A stretch of 47,191 bases of DNA, from IMG/VR virus record IMGVR_UViG_3300027963_002263, positions 1 to 47,191 of that record; one strand, given 5' to 3'. This stretch comes from a virus. Shown here piece after piece: positions 17,101 to 24,403 of the stretch. The notes below the pieces were generated by a model. It was not told the DNA's origin. It worked only from the letters and a program-made list of their open reading frames with translations, and made no database searches. The position numbers and the translations under genes are program-made. How positions within the stretch are numbered: position 1 is the stretch's first letter; each line of letters begins with the position of its first letter.

Positions 17101-18844
17101 GTCATTAGATGGTCAGCTAGGTATGAAAAATTCTATGGATCTAAATCAAAATAGAATTAGAAACGTAGGCGATCCTGTTAATCCTCAAGATGCTGTTAAC
17201 TTAAGAAGTTTAACATTTGATAATTTTCAAAGTTTTAGCTTCGGAGGGCCTGTTGATGCTGGCGATCTTATGGTGTTTACCGGTTCCAGTGGAAACGCCG
17301 TTAATGCTACAGTTGTTGGAGATTTAACTTTTGATCTAATAACTGGCGTTGATTCATCACTGACTCAAGTTACTGCTCAAATTAATCCGGAAGTGATTGT
17401 TTCAGCAGACATCAACACTGCTGCGGCAATTGATCAATTCAAATTGGCGTTGGACAATAGCTATGCCACAAACACAGCAAGTATAACAGGTGCTACAGGA
17501 ACAAGAGTAACTACCACAGTAACTTTATCATATGCTTTTGCTGGTCTGGCTTCCGCTCCATTTACAGCTGGACAAAAAATTACAGTTAGTGGTTTTAGTT
17601 CAACATTATACAATGGTACATTTGCAGTAGTAACTTGTAGCACAACTACACTAACTTACAATATTGCAACCGGAACAAATGCTTATGCTGCAACACGCTC
17701 AACATGGACTGCGGCATTGGCCTCAACTCCTGCAACTGCTGTCGGTACTGCTACAATTGCTCCACAGAAAGGTATAGCATCATTTGACACTGCACAGTTT
17801 ACAGTAACCAACGGGTTTGTTACAGTTAAGAACAACGGGTTACCATTAGGAAAACTTGCGCAGATTACATCTAATACTGTTTTAGGTAACTCCAATATAA
17901 CTACCAGTGATGTAACGACCATTGGATTTAGCACGGTAGTTGATACTGGCGGTGCTATTAAAAAGAGTCAGTACAGTACATCAGGCATTTTAAGAAGAAC
18001 TAGTGGAAGTAGTTTTAGTTCCGACGGCGATTATACTGTTATCGAAGCATCTGCTGCTGCCGCTGGTTATGTATTATCAGATGCTGGCAAATTGATGCAA
18101 AGAGATTCGAACGGAGACTTTGGTGCCAACGTTGCTAACATTCAACAATTAAAAGTAGATAGCCAACTTGCTATCGATACTGGCGCAACCAGTACCGGTG
18201 GGTATATTAAATTATATGGTTACAGTGGCGCTGGTGGTATTTTAGTAAGTAGTGGATCGTTAGCAGCTGACAAGACCACCTACTACGATAACGATGCACA
18301 TGTGTTTAGACCACAAAGCGGTCTTGGGTATGCTCCAATAACTGTATCGCAATTACAAACAACTGCAATTACTACAGGAGGTAATACCACTGGTGGTACT
18401 ATCACTGGACGTTGGACATTAACTGGTACATCACCAAACGAGTCAAGACTACAAGCAACTTACTCAGCTGACTTGGCAGAGTATTATGAAGGCGACAAAG
18501 ATTATGAAGTCGGAACAGTTCTTGTATTTGGTGGTGAAAAAGAAGTAACTATATCAAATACAGATCGAGACACAAGAGTTGCAGGTGTTGTATCTAACAC
18601 AGCAGCATTTGTAATGTATGATGCATGTCCAGGATTAAAAAATCTTGTAGCACTACAAGGTCGTGTTCCATGCAGAGTAGTAGGAAAAATTAAAAAAGGA
18701 GATCTATTAGTGACTTCTAGAATTGCAGGAGTAGCTGTCAGTGCAGGCAGTGTTACTGCAACTGGTACAGTGATAGGTAAAGCCTTGAAAGAGTACGATA
18801 ACGATCACATAGGTACCATTGAAATAGCCGTAGGGAGAACATAA
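11174..18844 (+). CDS. Giant virion fibre protein (2556 aa)
   Basis: The largest gene of the window; length, beta-rich Gly/Thr/Asn/Ser composition and setting mark a tail or baseplate fibre. Residues 1-36 hold a module (DGTGDSIRDSFRKVNDNFRELY) shared with three later structural genes. A motif of the type YDxxxCxRDVGxIIDxxxYDL occurs three times (about residues 675, 940 and 1080). Three related ~55-aa units with TGTLPxxL ... YYV ... TxFRI ... GTxTV lie about 1495-1735. The C terminus (about 2420-2556) holds SADLAEYYEGDKDYEVG followed by AGVVS, GRVPCRVVG and KGDLLVTS, typical of the Peptidase_G2-like or self-cleaving end domain of phage fibres. The stop overlaps the next ATG by one base. Receptor specificity is unknown. 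Confidence 0.9.
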   Translation: MARKIIDTGVVGNDGTGDSIRDSFRKVNDNFRELYSSLGLGDKLTFLGLDDAPDSYVGQNDPVSGATPLVTVNNDESGLTFKTLKAGSGISLDYTTNPSEIAVNSEFASISADRDPSLGGTLKVSPGIKTNRINKLIDPEGLTTGAGQPLLPISQDEVINKRYADTKISRAGVNSIDPETGLVNAAMGRMSGPLILSRDPEADDDLIYNGLVAATKRYVDNSAFGSVANLYVATSGQDDRVGVALELQGRALAYAYRTIEAACKRAEELVLEAREEIGPYRKVLTYNSGEYECYLTAIETSPTSGTAFAAEAIMSVDTISLVTGGSNYNIGDRITLVGGDIGVGGQRAIIEVLTTVTTPGAILTYRVVTTGSYVDLPGATAVETDSDSTFGAGATFDVTYKVNNVKITNQGSGYSLVSVRISGGGGAGAFGTADVVSGQIVSITVTDQGSGFTSLPVVVCDLPRFKIFTNGLRTDYTGDVLNDTAQAIRTRDVREGLFLRGVDSGAIAQILAHDGSLDGDDEIFDVDIKYGTFQIGETIAYGDVSKSIQITILVESGIYEENLPIKVPQNCSIVGDEFRRCIVRPKPGTSSSPWAFKKFRRDLINDGLVTADGDPFGYHYLQDSSIPVYPKISNKGYYRAAASLLSLNRVFVQEEIIAWIAYQVSNGISPFTSTFTYNDNLCKRDVGLIIDSMVFDLKWGGYNRTVSAALKYYQVASNLGDPAIAIGPQLAETLASIDYVNVLLQQIIDNVEIPVVYQDLFTQVIDNAFVAESGTDVVINDLFVLFKDVIDGSGSVNYPKENDQMDMFLANDAVRWQAITGQGHGGFMCVLDPEGQILAKSPYAQECASFSKSINAQTFAGGMFIDGFAGNLQFQVTEVISTTRLKVGGLDRMPNLPCSFINQDVVYRVNYVRDFVYNKNGSTATLVLDETTPWPFELFTYDSNTCSRDVGLIIDGLGYDIVLGTNFNSRKSGLTYRGANADIVILKQKEITIASLEYTHTLAKNDLTGYPTQQGVVDTSKSVITDIVERGPLYAPSLSFTNPPGLSTPLANAKTLLLANIDFIKDEIIGYLASAYPTLSYDTTKCARDIGYIIEAVVYDLIYSGNSQTRDAGLKYYSNFLSGGPLLIPTAQKAETAAAITWAKYIAKQVILNTAPTPLYSSTPRQTGSASNSTVQATIDTLMGNIATIITSGIGAAPALVLPDLTIGYNASALTARTLLQTNKVDIQAAVIAYVNLNGNLHELLMPGNRSILCNDYTQVNDLGYGIFATNGGLVEAVSMFTYYCHISYYSLNGAQIRSVGGSSAHGNYALVAEGSDPLEVPTPTGLYYDLAQRVVCYAPTAGYYNSAGGLYVYVNGCDYTPVGGSELEVDHGGLIYRYPVTSVVIEGLPTGVFRLNLTSDSTGNFDGIYDQILDGVKMSLRMNSLVYLTGDLVEVSVRPSTGLKLRENTDIYRVLQFDGVSDPNGPFAVSISTSSPGNFELRKTVTTITSASIITTSTAHGLKKGNKVIGRATSNNLITGATYYVKDIISNTQFTVSQTITGTAFALSNGTGLSIAIAVQHNYLENYYVQFASTGTLPTPLLASTRYYVSAEGLTETTFRIATQKNGIAINITAGGTGTYTVIPDGITRTTLRENYNYIDFTLYQPGEFVTSGAACTFTTGVTTTVNRNSHGFTAGNVIKFETTGTLPVGLSVAQNYFVLSTGLGANSFRISETPGGLDITSSGGSGTHTVGLVTGRAGDSSFIVVAVSPSDTARANGTKFVFKGEEYTIANYESESVTNKPYARINLNRPLVDSIINYPSTYTIRAGVPARTIQGTGSLTIRISLTRVTSHDILEVGTGSYADTNYPNEIYGPAVNALAPENETAERDVGRVFYVTTDQFGNFRVGPYFAVDQGTGRVTFSAAIALSNLDGIGFKRGVPIAEFSVDSSFSDNATDTVPTENATRIYIERRLGITHAGTVVASDQLIPSFTGGFMSLDGQLGMKNSMDLNQNRIRNVGDPVNPQDAVNLRSLTFDNFQSFSFGGPVDAGDLMVFTGSSGNAVNATVVGDLTFDLITGVDSSLTQVTAQINPEVIVSADINTAAAIDQFKLALDNSYATNTASITGATGTRVTTTVTLSYAFAGLASAPFTAGQKITVSGFSSTLYNGTFAVVTCSTTTLTYNIATGTNAYAATRSTWTAALASTPATAVGTATIAPQKGIASFDTAQFTVTNGFVTVKNNGLPLGKLAQITSNTVLGNSNITTSDVTTIGFSTVVDTGGAIKKSQYSTSGILRRTSGSSFSSDGDYTVIEASAAAAGYVLSDAGKLMQRDSNGDFGANVANIQQLKVDSQLAIDTGATSTGGYIKLYGYSGAGGILVSSGSLAADKTTYYDNDAHVFRPQSGLGYAPITVSQLQTTAITTGGNTTGGTITGRWTLTGTSPNESRLQATYSADLAEYYEGDKDYEVGTVLVFGGEKEVTISNTDRDTRVAGVVSNTAAFVMYDACPGLKNLVALQGRVPCRVVGKIKKGDLLVTSRIAGVAVSAGSVTATGTVIGKALKEYDNDHIGTIEIAVGRT

Positions 18845-21237
18845 TGGCATTGCCAAATAATAATATATCAGCCGGAGCACCTCCAATCCTTTGGAGTACC
18901 TTAAAAGATGCCCTTGACAAGATTAATGATAATTTTGTTGCGTTGGATCTTGCCACTGGGGGGACTGCTGTTGATCTATCAGATTTAAACACAGACGTTT
19001 CACCTAACACCACTGGCTTATATACTTTAGGTACTGATTCCCATAGATGGAAAAGTGTATATACAAGTGCTTGGGAAGATGCTCCAAGCCAAGTTAATAA
19101 TGGTGTTTGGATCGGTGATGCTCAAATCAAAGGTGTGCCAGATCCTGCACCCGGTTCTCCAAATACTGTAATTGATCTCCCTTTAAATTCTACAGTCGGT
19201 GGTGCATTAATAATTGACCCGGACAAATATTTCTTTAAAGAAATCGAAGTTGACGATGGGAAGCGCCTAGTACCAACTGCATACGGAAGTCTACTTACCT
19301 TTACTTCTGGAATTGGTATGGATTTAGTAGTAAGCTCAGCTGCTGATGAAATTACATTTAACCTTGATCCAAATTTTAATTTAATCGGAAATGTTCTTGC
19401 TGCCAATGGGGTTACAATTTTAGTCAACAGCGCAACTGGAAAAATTACAGGCGATGTTGGAACAGCATCTGATTGGAAAGTTACTGTTAACAGCAACGAA
19501 TGGAAATTTGGCACTGATGGAAAATTAACATTCCCGGGAGCAGTAGGAACTCGTGCAACATTTGGATATACTAGTCCCAACGATGTACTATCAACTGTTA
19601 ACAATTTAGTAATAGCATCTAATGAATCTGTAAAGATTAAAGCAGACAATGATGTATCAGCTCCAACATGGATATTTGGTGCTGACGCATCACTAACCGC
19701 CCCGGGAGCAATTAGTTTAGGTTATCTTGGAACTGCGACATACTCGTTGGCTGCTTCAGGAACTGGCGGCAGACTTGACGGTCAACCAAACAAAACTTTT
19801 AAAATTATTTTAGATAATTCTGTAACAAAACCAGAATGGACTTATAATACAGACGGTAGTTTAACATTGCCAACATTGGGCAAACTGATCAACAGCGGTA
19901 ATGAGTGGTCATTCGGATCAACAGGTATTTTAACACTGCCGGGTCAGGCAAGATTCCCAGACACACAAGCAGCACCAGCATCTGATGGTAGCACTGCGCA
20001 GATTAGATTATACAAGGGTGCTGCAACCTACAGTTATAGCATTGGCTCTGAAGCCAACTACATGTGGTTCAACGTTGATAACAATGCCCAAGGATTTAAA
20101 TTTTACAAAGGCGGTAGTGAAATTCTTCGAATCGGCAGTACTGGTATTACTGGCAGCATCAACGGAAGCCTTACTGGTGATATCAAGGGTTCAGTATTTG
20201 GAGATGACTCAACAATACTAGTTGATGGTACTGGTAGTAGGATCGTTGGACCGGTTTACACATCGACCCTACGAACCAGTGAAACTAGAATAACATTAGG
20301 TAATAATGCAGGTGCAACATCACAAGGTGTGTATGCTATAGCTGTTGGTTCTAGTGCTGGTCAAACTTCACAAGGTGCGAATTCAGTAGCAGTTGGTCAA
20401 GTTGCTGGAAATACTAATCAAGGTATACAAGCAGTAGCAATTGGTCTAGAAGCTGGTCGAATAACACAGGGCGACTTTGCAGTATCTCTCGGTAATTCCG
20501 CTGGAAAAACTACTCAAGGCTCCAATGCAGTGGCCGTTGGTGTAGCTGCTGGTCAAACTTCACAAGGTACTAGCGCAGTGGCAGTGGGTAATGGTGCTGG
20601 CTATACGAGTCAAGGCGCCTACTCAGTGGCCATCGGTACGTCGGCTGGCGATAATGCTCAAGCGGCCAACACAATTATTCTCAATGCTACTGGCAGTGCA
20701 GTTAACGGTGTTAGTGCTCAAACAAGTAGATTCTATGTAGCACCAATTAGAAATGCTGCAGGTGCTAGTGGTATCCTTCAATATGATTCAACAACAAAAG
20801 AAGTTTCATACAGCACAGCATTGGGATCAGTAAGTGGAACATTTAGCGGGCCGTTAACAGGCAACGTAACTGGTACTGTCACTGGTAATATCTTTACAAC
20901 ATTGATCGACAGTGCTGACAGTTCAGCAATCACGGTAACTCCGGCTGTAATATTCAGTGCAGACGTTACAGTCGAAAACGATCTAACTGTAACAAATAAA
21001 GTCACTGCTAAAGAATTTGTATCAACTGGAACTGGCGATCCAACTATTGAATCGACTGGTAATATCAATCTTACTGCGGCAACGGCTGTGATTGTAAATT
21101 CAAGTCCGTTCCGTATGGCTAGTTTCACAACTGCGCAACGTGATGCATTAACTCCTACAAACGGCGATGTTATATATAATACTACTACAGGTAAATTCCA
21201 AGGACGTGCAGCAGGTGCTTGGGTTGATCTAAACTAA
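18844..21237 (+). CDS. Fibre protein with YadA-like repeats (797 aa)
   Basis: It starts in the TAATG junction with the giant fibre gene. The N terminus repeats the shared module (LKDALDKINDNFVALDL). The middle is beta-rich with recurring WKFGxDGKLTFPG-like units (xWxFGxxGxLTLPG) about every 35-50 residues. Residues about 486-613 are eight copies of a 16-aa unit (xxAGxTxQGxxxVAVG), the collagen-like/YadA-head type found in trimeric adhesins. The C terminus ends RMASFTTAQRDALTPTNG ... GAWVDLN, a small capping domain common in phage fibres. A trimeric side or tail fibre is the best reading. Confidence 0.88.
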   Translation: MALPNNNISAGAPPILWSTLKDALDKINDNFVALDLATGGTAVDLSDLNTDVSPNTTGLYTLGTDSHRWKSVYTSAWEDAPSQVNNGVWIGDAQIKGVPDPAPGSPNTVIDLPLNSTVGGALIIDPDKYFFKEIEVDDGKRLVPTAYGSLLTFTSGIGMDLVVSSAADEITFNLDPNFNLIGNVLAANGVTILVNSATGKITGDVGTASDWKVTVNSNEWKFGTDGKLTFPGAVGTRATFGYTSPNDVLSTVNNLVIASNESVKIKADNDVSAPTWIFGADASLTAPGAISLGYLGTATYSLAASGTGGRLDGQPNKTFKIILDNSVTKPEWTYNTDGSLTLPTLGKLINSGNEWSFGSTGILTLPGQARFPDTQAAPASDGSTAQIRLYKGAATYSYSIGSEANYMWFNVDNNAQGFKFYKGGSEILRIGSTGITGSINGSLTGDIKGSVFGDDSTILVDGTGSRIVGPVYTSTLRTSETRITLGNNAGATSQGVYAIAVGSSAGQTSQGANSVAVGQVAGNTNQGIQAVAIGLEAGRITQGDFAVSLGNSAGKTTQGSNAVAVGVAAGQTSQGTSAVAVGNGAGYTSQGAYSVAIGTSAGDNAQAANTIILNATGSAVNGVSAQTSRFYVAPIRNAAGASGILQYDSTTKEVSYSTALGSVSGTFSGPLTGNVTGTVTGNIFTTLIDSADSSAITVTPAVIFSADVTVENDLTVTNKVTAKEFVSTGTGDPTIESTGNINLTAATAVIVNSSPFRMASFTTAQRDALTPTNGDVIYNTTTGKFQGRAAGAWVDLN
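20299..20682 (+). repeat. Tandem 48-bp coding repeat (eight 16-aa units)
   Basis: Eight in-frame copies, the last degenerate, of a 48-base unit encoding AGxTxQGxxxVAVG. DNA identity between copies is moderate while the protein pattern is kept, so the array is old and under protein-level selection. It can change length by slippage, a known way to vary fibre length. Confidence 0.8.
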
Positions 21238-21248
21238 ATGAGACTCTA

Positions 21249-23783
21249 ATGTCAGATAAAAAATTATATCAAATAGCAACATATACCGAAGAAGACTGGA
21301 AATATGTTCATGACATTTTAACTGCTGATGGCAGCATTGATGATAATATCCCTGCAGCAAAAATTGAATGTACTGACACTATCGACCATAGTCCTACAAG
21401 AGCTGTATATTTGTTGACTGAGGAAGAAGCACAACAATTAAGTCAATGTCCCAAGGTGCGAGCACTGTCTTTTGATTTTGCCAGCTATCCCGATCAATTC
21501 AAAGTTCCGCCGGAAGAATTATACAGTACACCAAGATACAGCAGTACAGTTAAAAACTATAGAAACTTTGCAGATACTAATACGCTGCCGGGATCTCCAG
21601 GTGTGGCAGATCTTAATCGAGCCGGTTATCAATTATTACGTTCTGCTCAAAAAAATGATCCGTGGTATGGAATCAGTGACACTACAGTTATCAATGATCA
21701 AATTAACTATGTCGGTGATGGAACTGACGTAGATGTAATTGTTGGTGATGACGGATGTTGGTTTGGTCATGTTGAATTTCAAAACAATGCTACAGGCAAA
21801 GGTCCGACAAACTATGTTGGTGGTAATAAATTACCTGGCAATGGCACATGTGATTTGTTAGATTTAGTTTTAGAAGGCCCATACTATATTGACCCTGCAT
21901 GGTTTAATGCAGATGCTGCCAATCGATTGACCACAAGATGGGATGGTACAATTGTCCCAGTAGAATCAGTAGCAAGAGCATGGTGGGGCAATGCTGCACA
22001 GAGATCATCAGCATTTGCAGGCATCGGTACAGTTACCATTACTTCTGCATACACAAGAGCATACAACAACGGTGATAATATAAATATCTCTTCTGTTGGA
22101 CAACATGGCACCTGTTGTGCTTCGATAACCTATGGTCGCACACAAGGTTGGGCGTTTAATGCCAACAAATGGTTTATACAGGTTTACAATACCAACGGTA
22201 GTGATATCCAACAATATTTTGATATCATGAAGATATTCCATCGTAACAAGCCTATTAATCCCACATACGGTACTAGAAATCCCACAATCAGCAGCAACAG
22301 CTGGGGATATCGAGCAGTACCTCCAAGTTCTGGATATTATTATTTTAGAGGTAATACCGCTGGGGTTTCTTATACTTCAGGAACCAAACCCGAGTTTATG
22401 AAATATGTAGGACTGTACGGCGACGGTGGACGTATGAAAGGACAGATGCTCGACAATGCCTACACCATTGCTGGCGAAGAAATGATCAATGCCGGAGTTA
22501 TCTTTGTCTGTGCTGCTGGCAACAGCAACCAAAAACAAGTAGGGCCTGCACATCCAGATTTTAATAATTTTTATAATAGCGGTCCCAATCAAACAGTCAC
22601 TACCAATGCTTGGTATGAATTTGGCATTCAAGTATATCCGTATACTAACAGACGAGGGTTTCCTCAACATCTAGGTAAGACTGCCGGTTATGTGTATCCA
22701 ACGATTAACATCGGAGCACTCGACGACAGCTATCAACCAAGCGGCAAGGAGCGTAAAGTAAACTACAGCGACATGGGTCCTGAGATAGATTGTTTTGCAC
22801 CAGCGGACGGAACATTAGGTGCGAACCATAGTTATAGTATTGCAGGCTATAGGGCTGATACCTATGCATTAGCTTCTGCAGGTTTTAGCGGGATATATTC
22901 AGCATCTGCGGCATTAACCAGCACTGGAACATTTGTTGTTGCTGCCAATAATGGAAATAGATTAACTACAAGTAGCGGAACTGTAACCGTTACCAGCATT
23001 TCAAATACATTAGTTGGTGGTAGCGGACTAAGCAATATTTCTGTTACTCCTACAACAGGAGATAATGACGACGGATATTGGACTGTAACATTACCATTTA
23101 ATATCACGTTTAATGGCACTACATACACCACCATTGGCATTGGAACTAATTCATATATCACATTTGGTGCTGGTTCATCTGCGTATACTGCCCTTACTCC
23201 TGCTAATCCGCCTTTGCCAAAAATTATGATATCGTCTGCAGATATTTCATGTCAGCGGATCTATCATGGTGTCCAAGCTGGAATATCGCCAAATAGAACT
23301 TATCGGATTCGATGGGAAGGAACTAATGCTACCACCGGAACCTTAGGTTCCCCTAACATGGTCTGGGAAGCTGTATTTTACGAAGCAACTCCTGCACAAA
23401 TTGATATTCAAATTGGTGCAAATGCCAACGGAACCCGAACATTTACTGATGCAAAATTTAGTGGAACCAGTGCAGCCTGTCCCGCAGCCACTGGACTTAT
23501 TGCCACTGTATTACAATACAACAGATCGTGGACTTGGTCCGATGTTCGCAACTGGTTACAGAACAGTGTTGAAGTTCAAGACTCTGCCAAGTTCTATGTT
23601 GGAACAGAATCTACCACTGCTAATGCAGCAACATGGAGTGATGTAAACGGATTAGAAGGTGCTTCACCGAGAGTTTTATACAATGCGTTTTCAATACCAA
23701 TCAGCAATCCAGTTACTAAATCTGTACAAATGCGCGGCAATTTTAGATTAAAGGGCAATATCAGCATTAAGTTTAAAAACTAA
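21249..23783 (+). CDS. Subtilisin-like serine protease (S8) of the virion, with inserted domain
   Basis: An 844-aa protein with a complete S8 catalytic set in order: Asp167 (VIVGDDG), His286 (GQHGTCCAS), oxyanion Asn425 (CAAGNSN) and Ser741 (FSGTSAACP). Residues 1-110 could be a propeptide or virion-anchoring part; no signal peptide is seen. Between the DCFAPAD segment (514-520) and the catalytic Ser, where subtilases normally need 20-30 residues, about 210 residues are inserted; they are Thr/Gly/Asn-rich beta strands with LPFNITFNGTTYTTIGIG, a bacterial beta-sandwich pattern. It lies between two fibre genes and is likely a structural or maturation protease, or acts on host surface proteins. 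The Asp is followed by Asp-Gly rather than Ser/Thr-Gly. Confidence 0.88.
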   Translation: MSDKKLYQIATYTEEDWKYVHDILTADGSIDDNIPAAKIECTDTIDHSPTRAVYLLTEEEAQQLSQCPKVRALSFDFASYPDQFKVPPEELYSTPRYSSTVKNYRNFADTNTLPGSPGVADLNRAGYQLLRSAQKNDPWYGISDTTVINDQINYVGDGTDVDVIVGDDGCWFGHVEFQNNATGKGPTNYVGGNKLPGNGTCDLLDLVLEGPYYIDPAWFNADAANRLTTRWDGTIVPVESVARAWWGNAAQRSSAFAGIGTVTITSAYTRAYNNGDNINISSVGQHGTCCASITYGRTQGWAFNANKWFIQVYNTNGSDIQQYFDIMKIFHRNKPINPTYGTRNPTISSNSWGYRAVPPSSGYYYFRGNTAGVSYTSGTKPEFMKYVGLYGDGGRMKGQMLDNAYTIAGEEMINAGVIFVCAAGNSNQKQVGPAHPDFNNFYNSGPNQTVTTNAWYEFGIQVYPYTNRRGFPQHLGKTAGYVYPTINIGALDDSYQPSGKERKVNYSDMGPEIDCFAPADGTLGANHSYSIAGYRADTYALASAGFSGIYSASAALTSTGTFVVAANNGNRLTTSSGTVTVTSISNTLVGGSGLSNISVTPTTGDNDDGYWTVTLPFNITFNGTTYTTIGIGTNSYITFGAGSSAYTALTPANPPLPKIMISSADISCQRIYHGVQAGISPNRTYRIRWEGTNATTGTLGSPNMVWEAVFYEATPAQIDIQIGANANGTRTFTDAKFSGTSAACPAATGLIATVLQYNRSWTWSDVRNWLQNSVEVQDSAKFYVGTESTTANAATWSDVNGLEGASPRVLYNAFSIPISNPVTKSVQMRGNFRLKGNISIKFKN

Positions 23784-23787
23784 ACGC

Positions 23788-23795
23788 AATAAATA
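23788..23795 (+). promoter_or_regulatory. Late promoter-like element AATAAATA
   Basis: AATAAATA, 20 bases before the ATG at 23816, differs at one base from TATAAATA. It leaves room for a short leader with AAAGAGAG. It probably restarts transcription inside the structural block after the subtilase. Confidence 0.55.
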
Positions 23796-23815
23796 CAACA
23801 AAGAGAGCGTAGATT

Positions 23816-24394
23816 ATGACAGCACAAACAATAAACATAGGTAATATCGTCAACGACGGACTAGGCGATGACCTGCGCACGGCCTTTCAGAAAGTAAATG
23901 CTAACTTTTCTGCATTAGATGTAGAGCTTGCTGTGTCCGCAGCAAATATGGGATCAGCAGGTGACGGCATTGGATTATTCAGCAGTAGGGCTGGATCTGT
24001 TTTAGAATTCAAAAGAATCAAAGAAGGTTACAATATTCAAATAGATGAATATGCTAACCATGTAGAAATTAAAAATACCGCAGCGGCAGCATTTACAAGT
24101 TTCGATACAGATGCTGGAACTGTTTCAGCAGCATCGTATCCAGCATTAACACTCGAAGGGTATCCAGCACCGGGTTCTGTTTCGGGTACACAAGACATCG
24201 AAGTTACAACTCTTGGCAGTTCTGTAAGATTTAAAACTGTCGTTCCAGTTACTGATATTTTAACAACTTACGATTTTGGGTTTATCGAGGGCGTATTTAA
24301 TAACGCTGTACAATTTGCCTTTCTATGGGCAAATGTAGATTTTGGTGAAATACTTACTCCAGGGGCTGCTGGTCTAGATTGCGGCAGTATCTAA
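23816..24394 (+). CDS. Virion structural protein (192 aa)
   Basis: The N terminus (NDGLGDDLRTAFQKVNANFSALD) is the same module that opens the giant fibre, here followed by only about 150 residues of beta-rich sequence (SVLEFKRIKEGYNIQID, VEIKNTAAAAF) and a C-terminal domain with FGFIEGVFNNAVQFAFLW. A late promoter lies directly upstream, and the gene is 9 bases ahead of the peroxidase-bearing tail gene. Probably a small tail or baseplate component that shares an attachment partner with the fibres. Confidence 0.75.
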   Translation: MTAQTINIGNIVNDGLGDDLRTAFQKVNANFSALDVELAVSAANMGSAGDGIGLFSSRAGSVLEFKRIKEGYNIQIDEYANHVEIKNTAAAAFTSFDTDAGTVSAASYPALTLEGYPAPGSVSGTQDIEVTTLGSSVRFKTVVPVTDILTTYDFGFIEGVFNNAVQFAFLWANVDFGEILTPGAAGLDCGSI

Positions 24395-24403
24395 GGGGAC
24401 AAC

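Noticed and set aside
19122-19649. 175-aa open frame on the - strand inside the YadA-repeat fibre gene
   Set aside because: Fully antisense to a real fibre gene with low stop density caused by the Gly/Thr-rich coding strand; no start signal and no recognisable protein.
20299-20682. CRISPR-like regularity of the 48-bp units
   Set aside because: The units are in-frame coding repeats of one protein with no unique spacers and no cas genes nearby.
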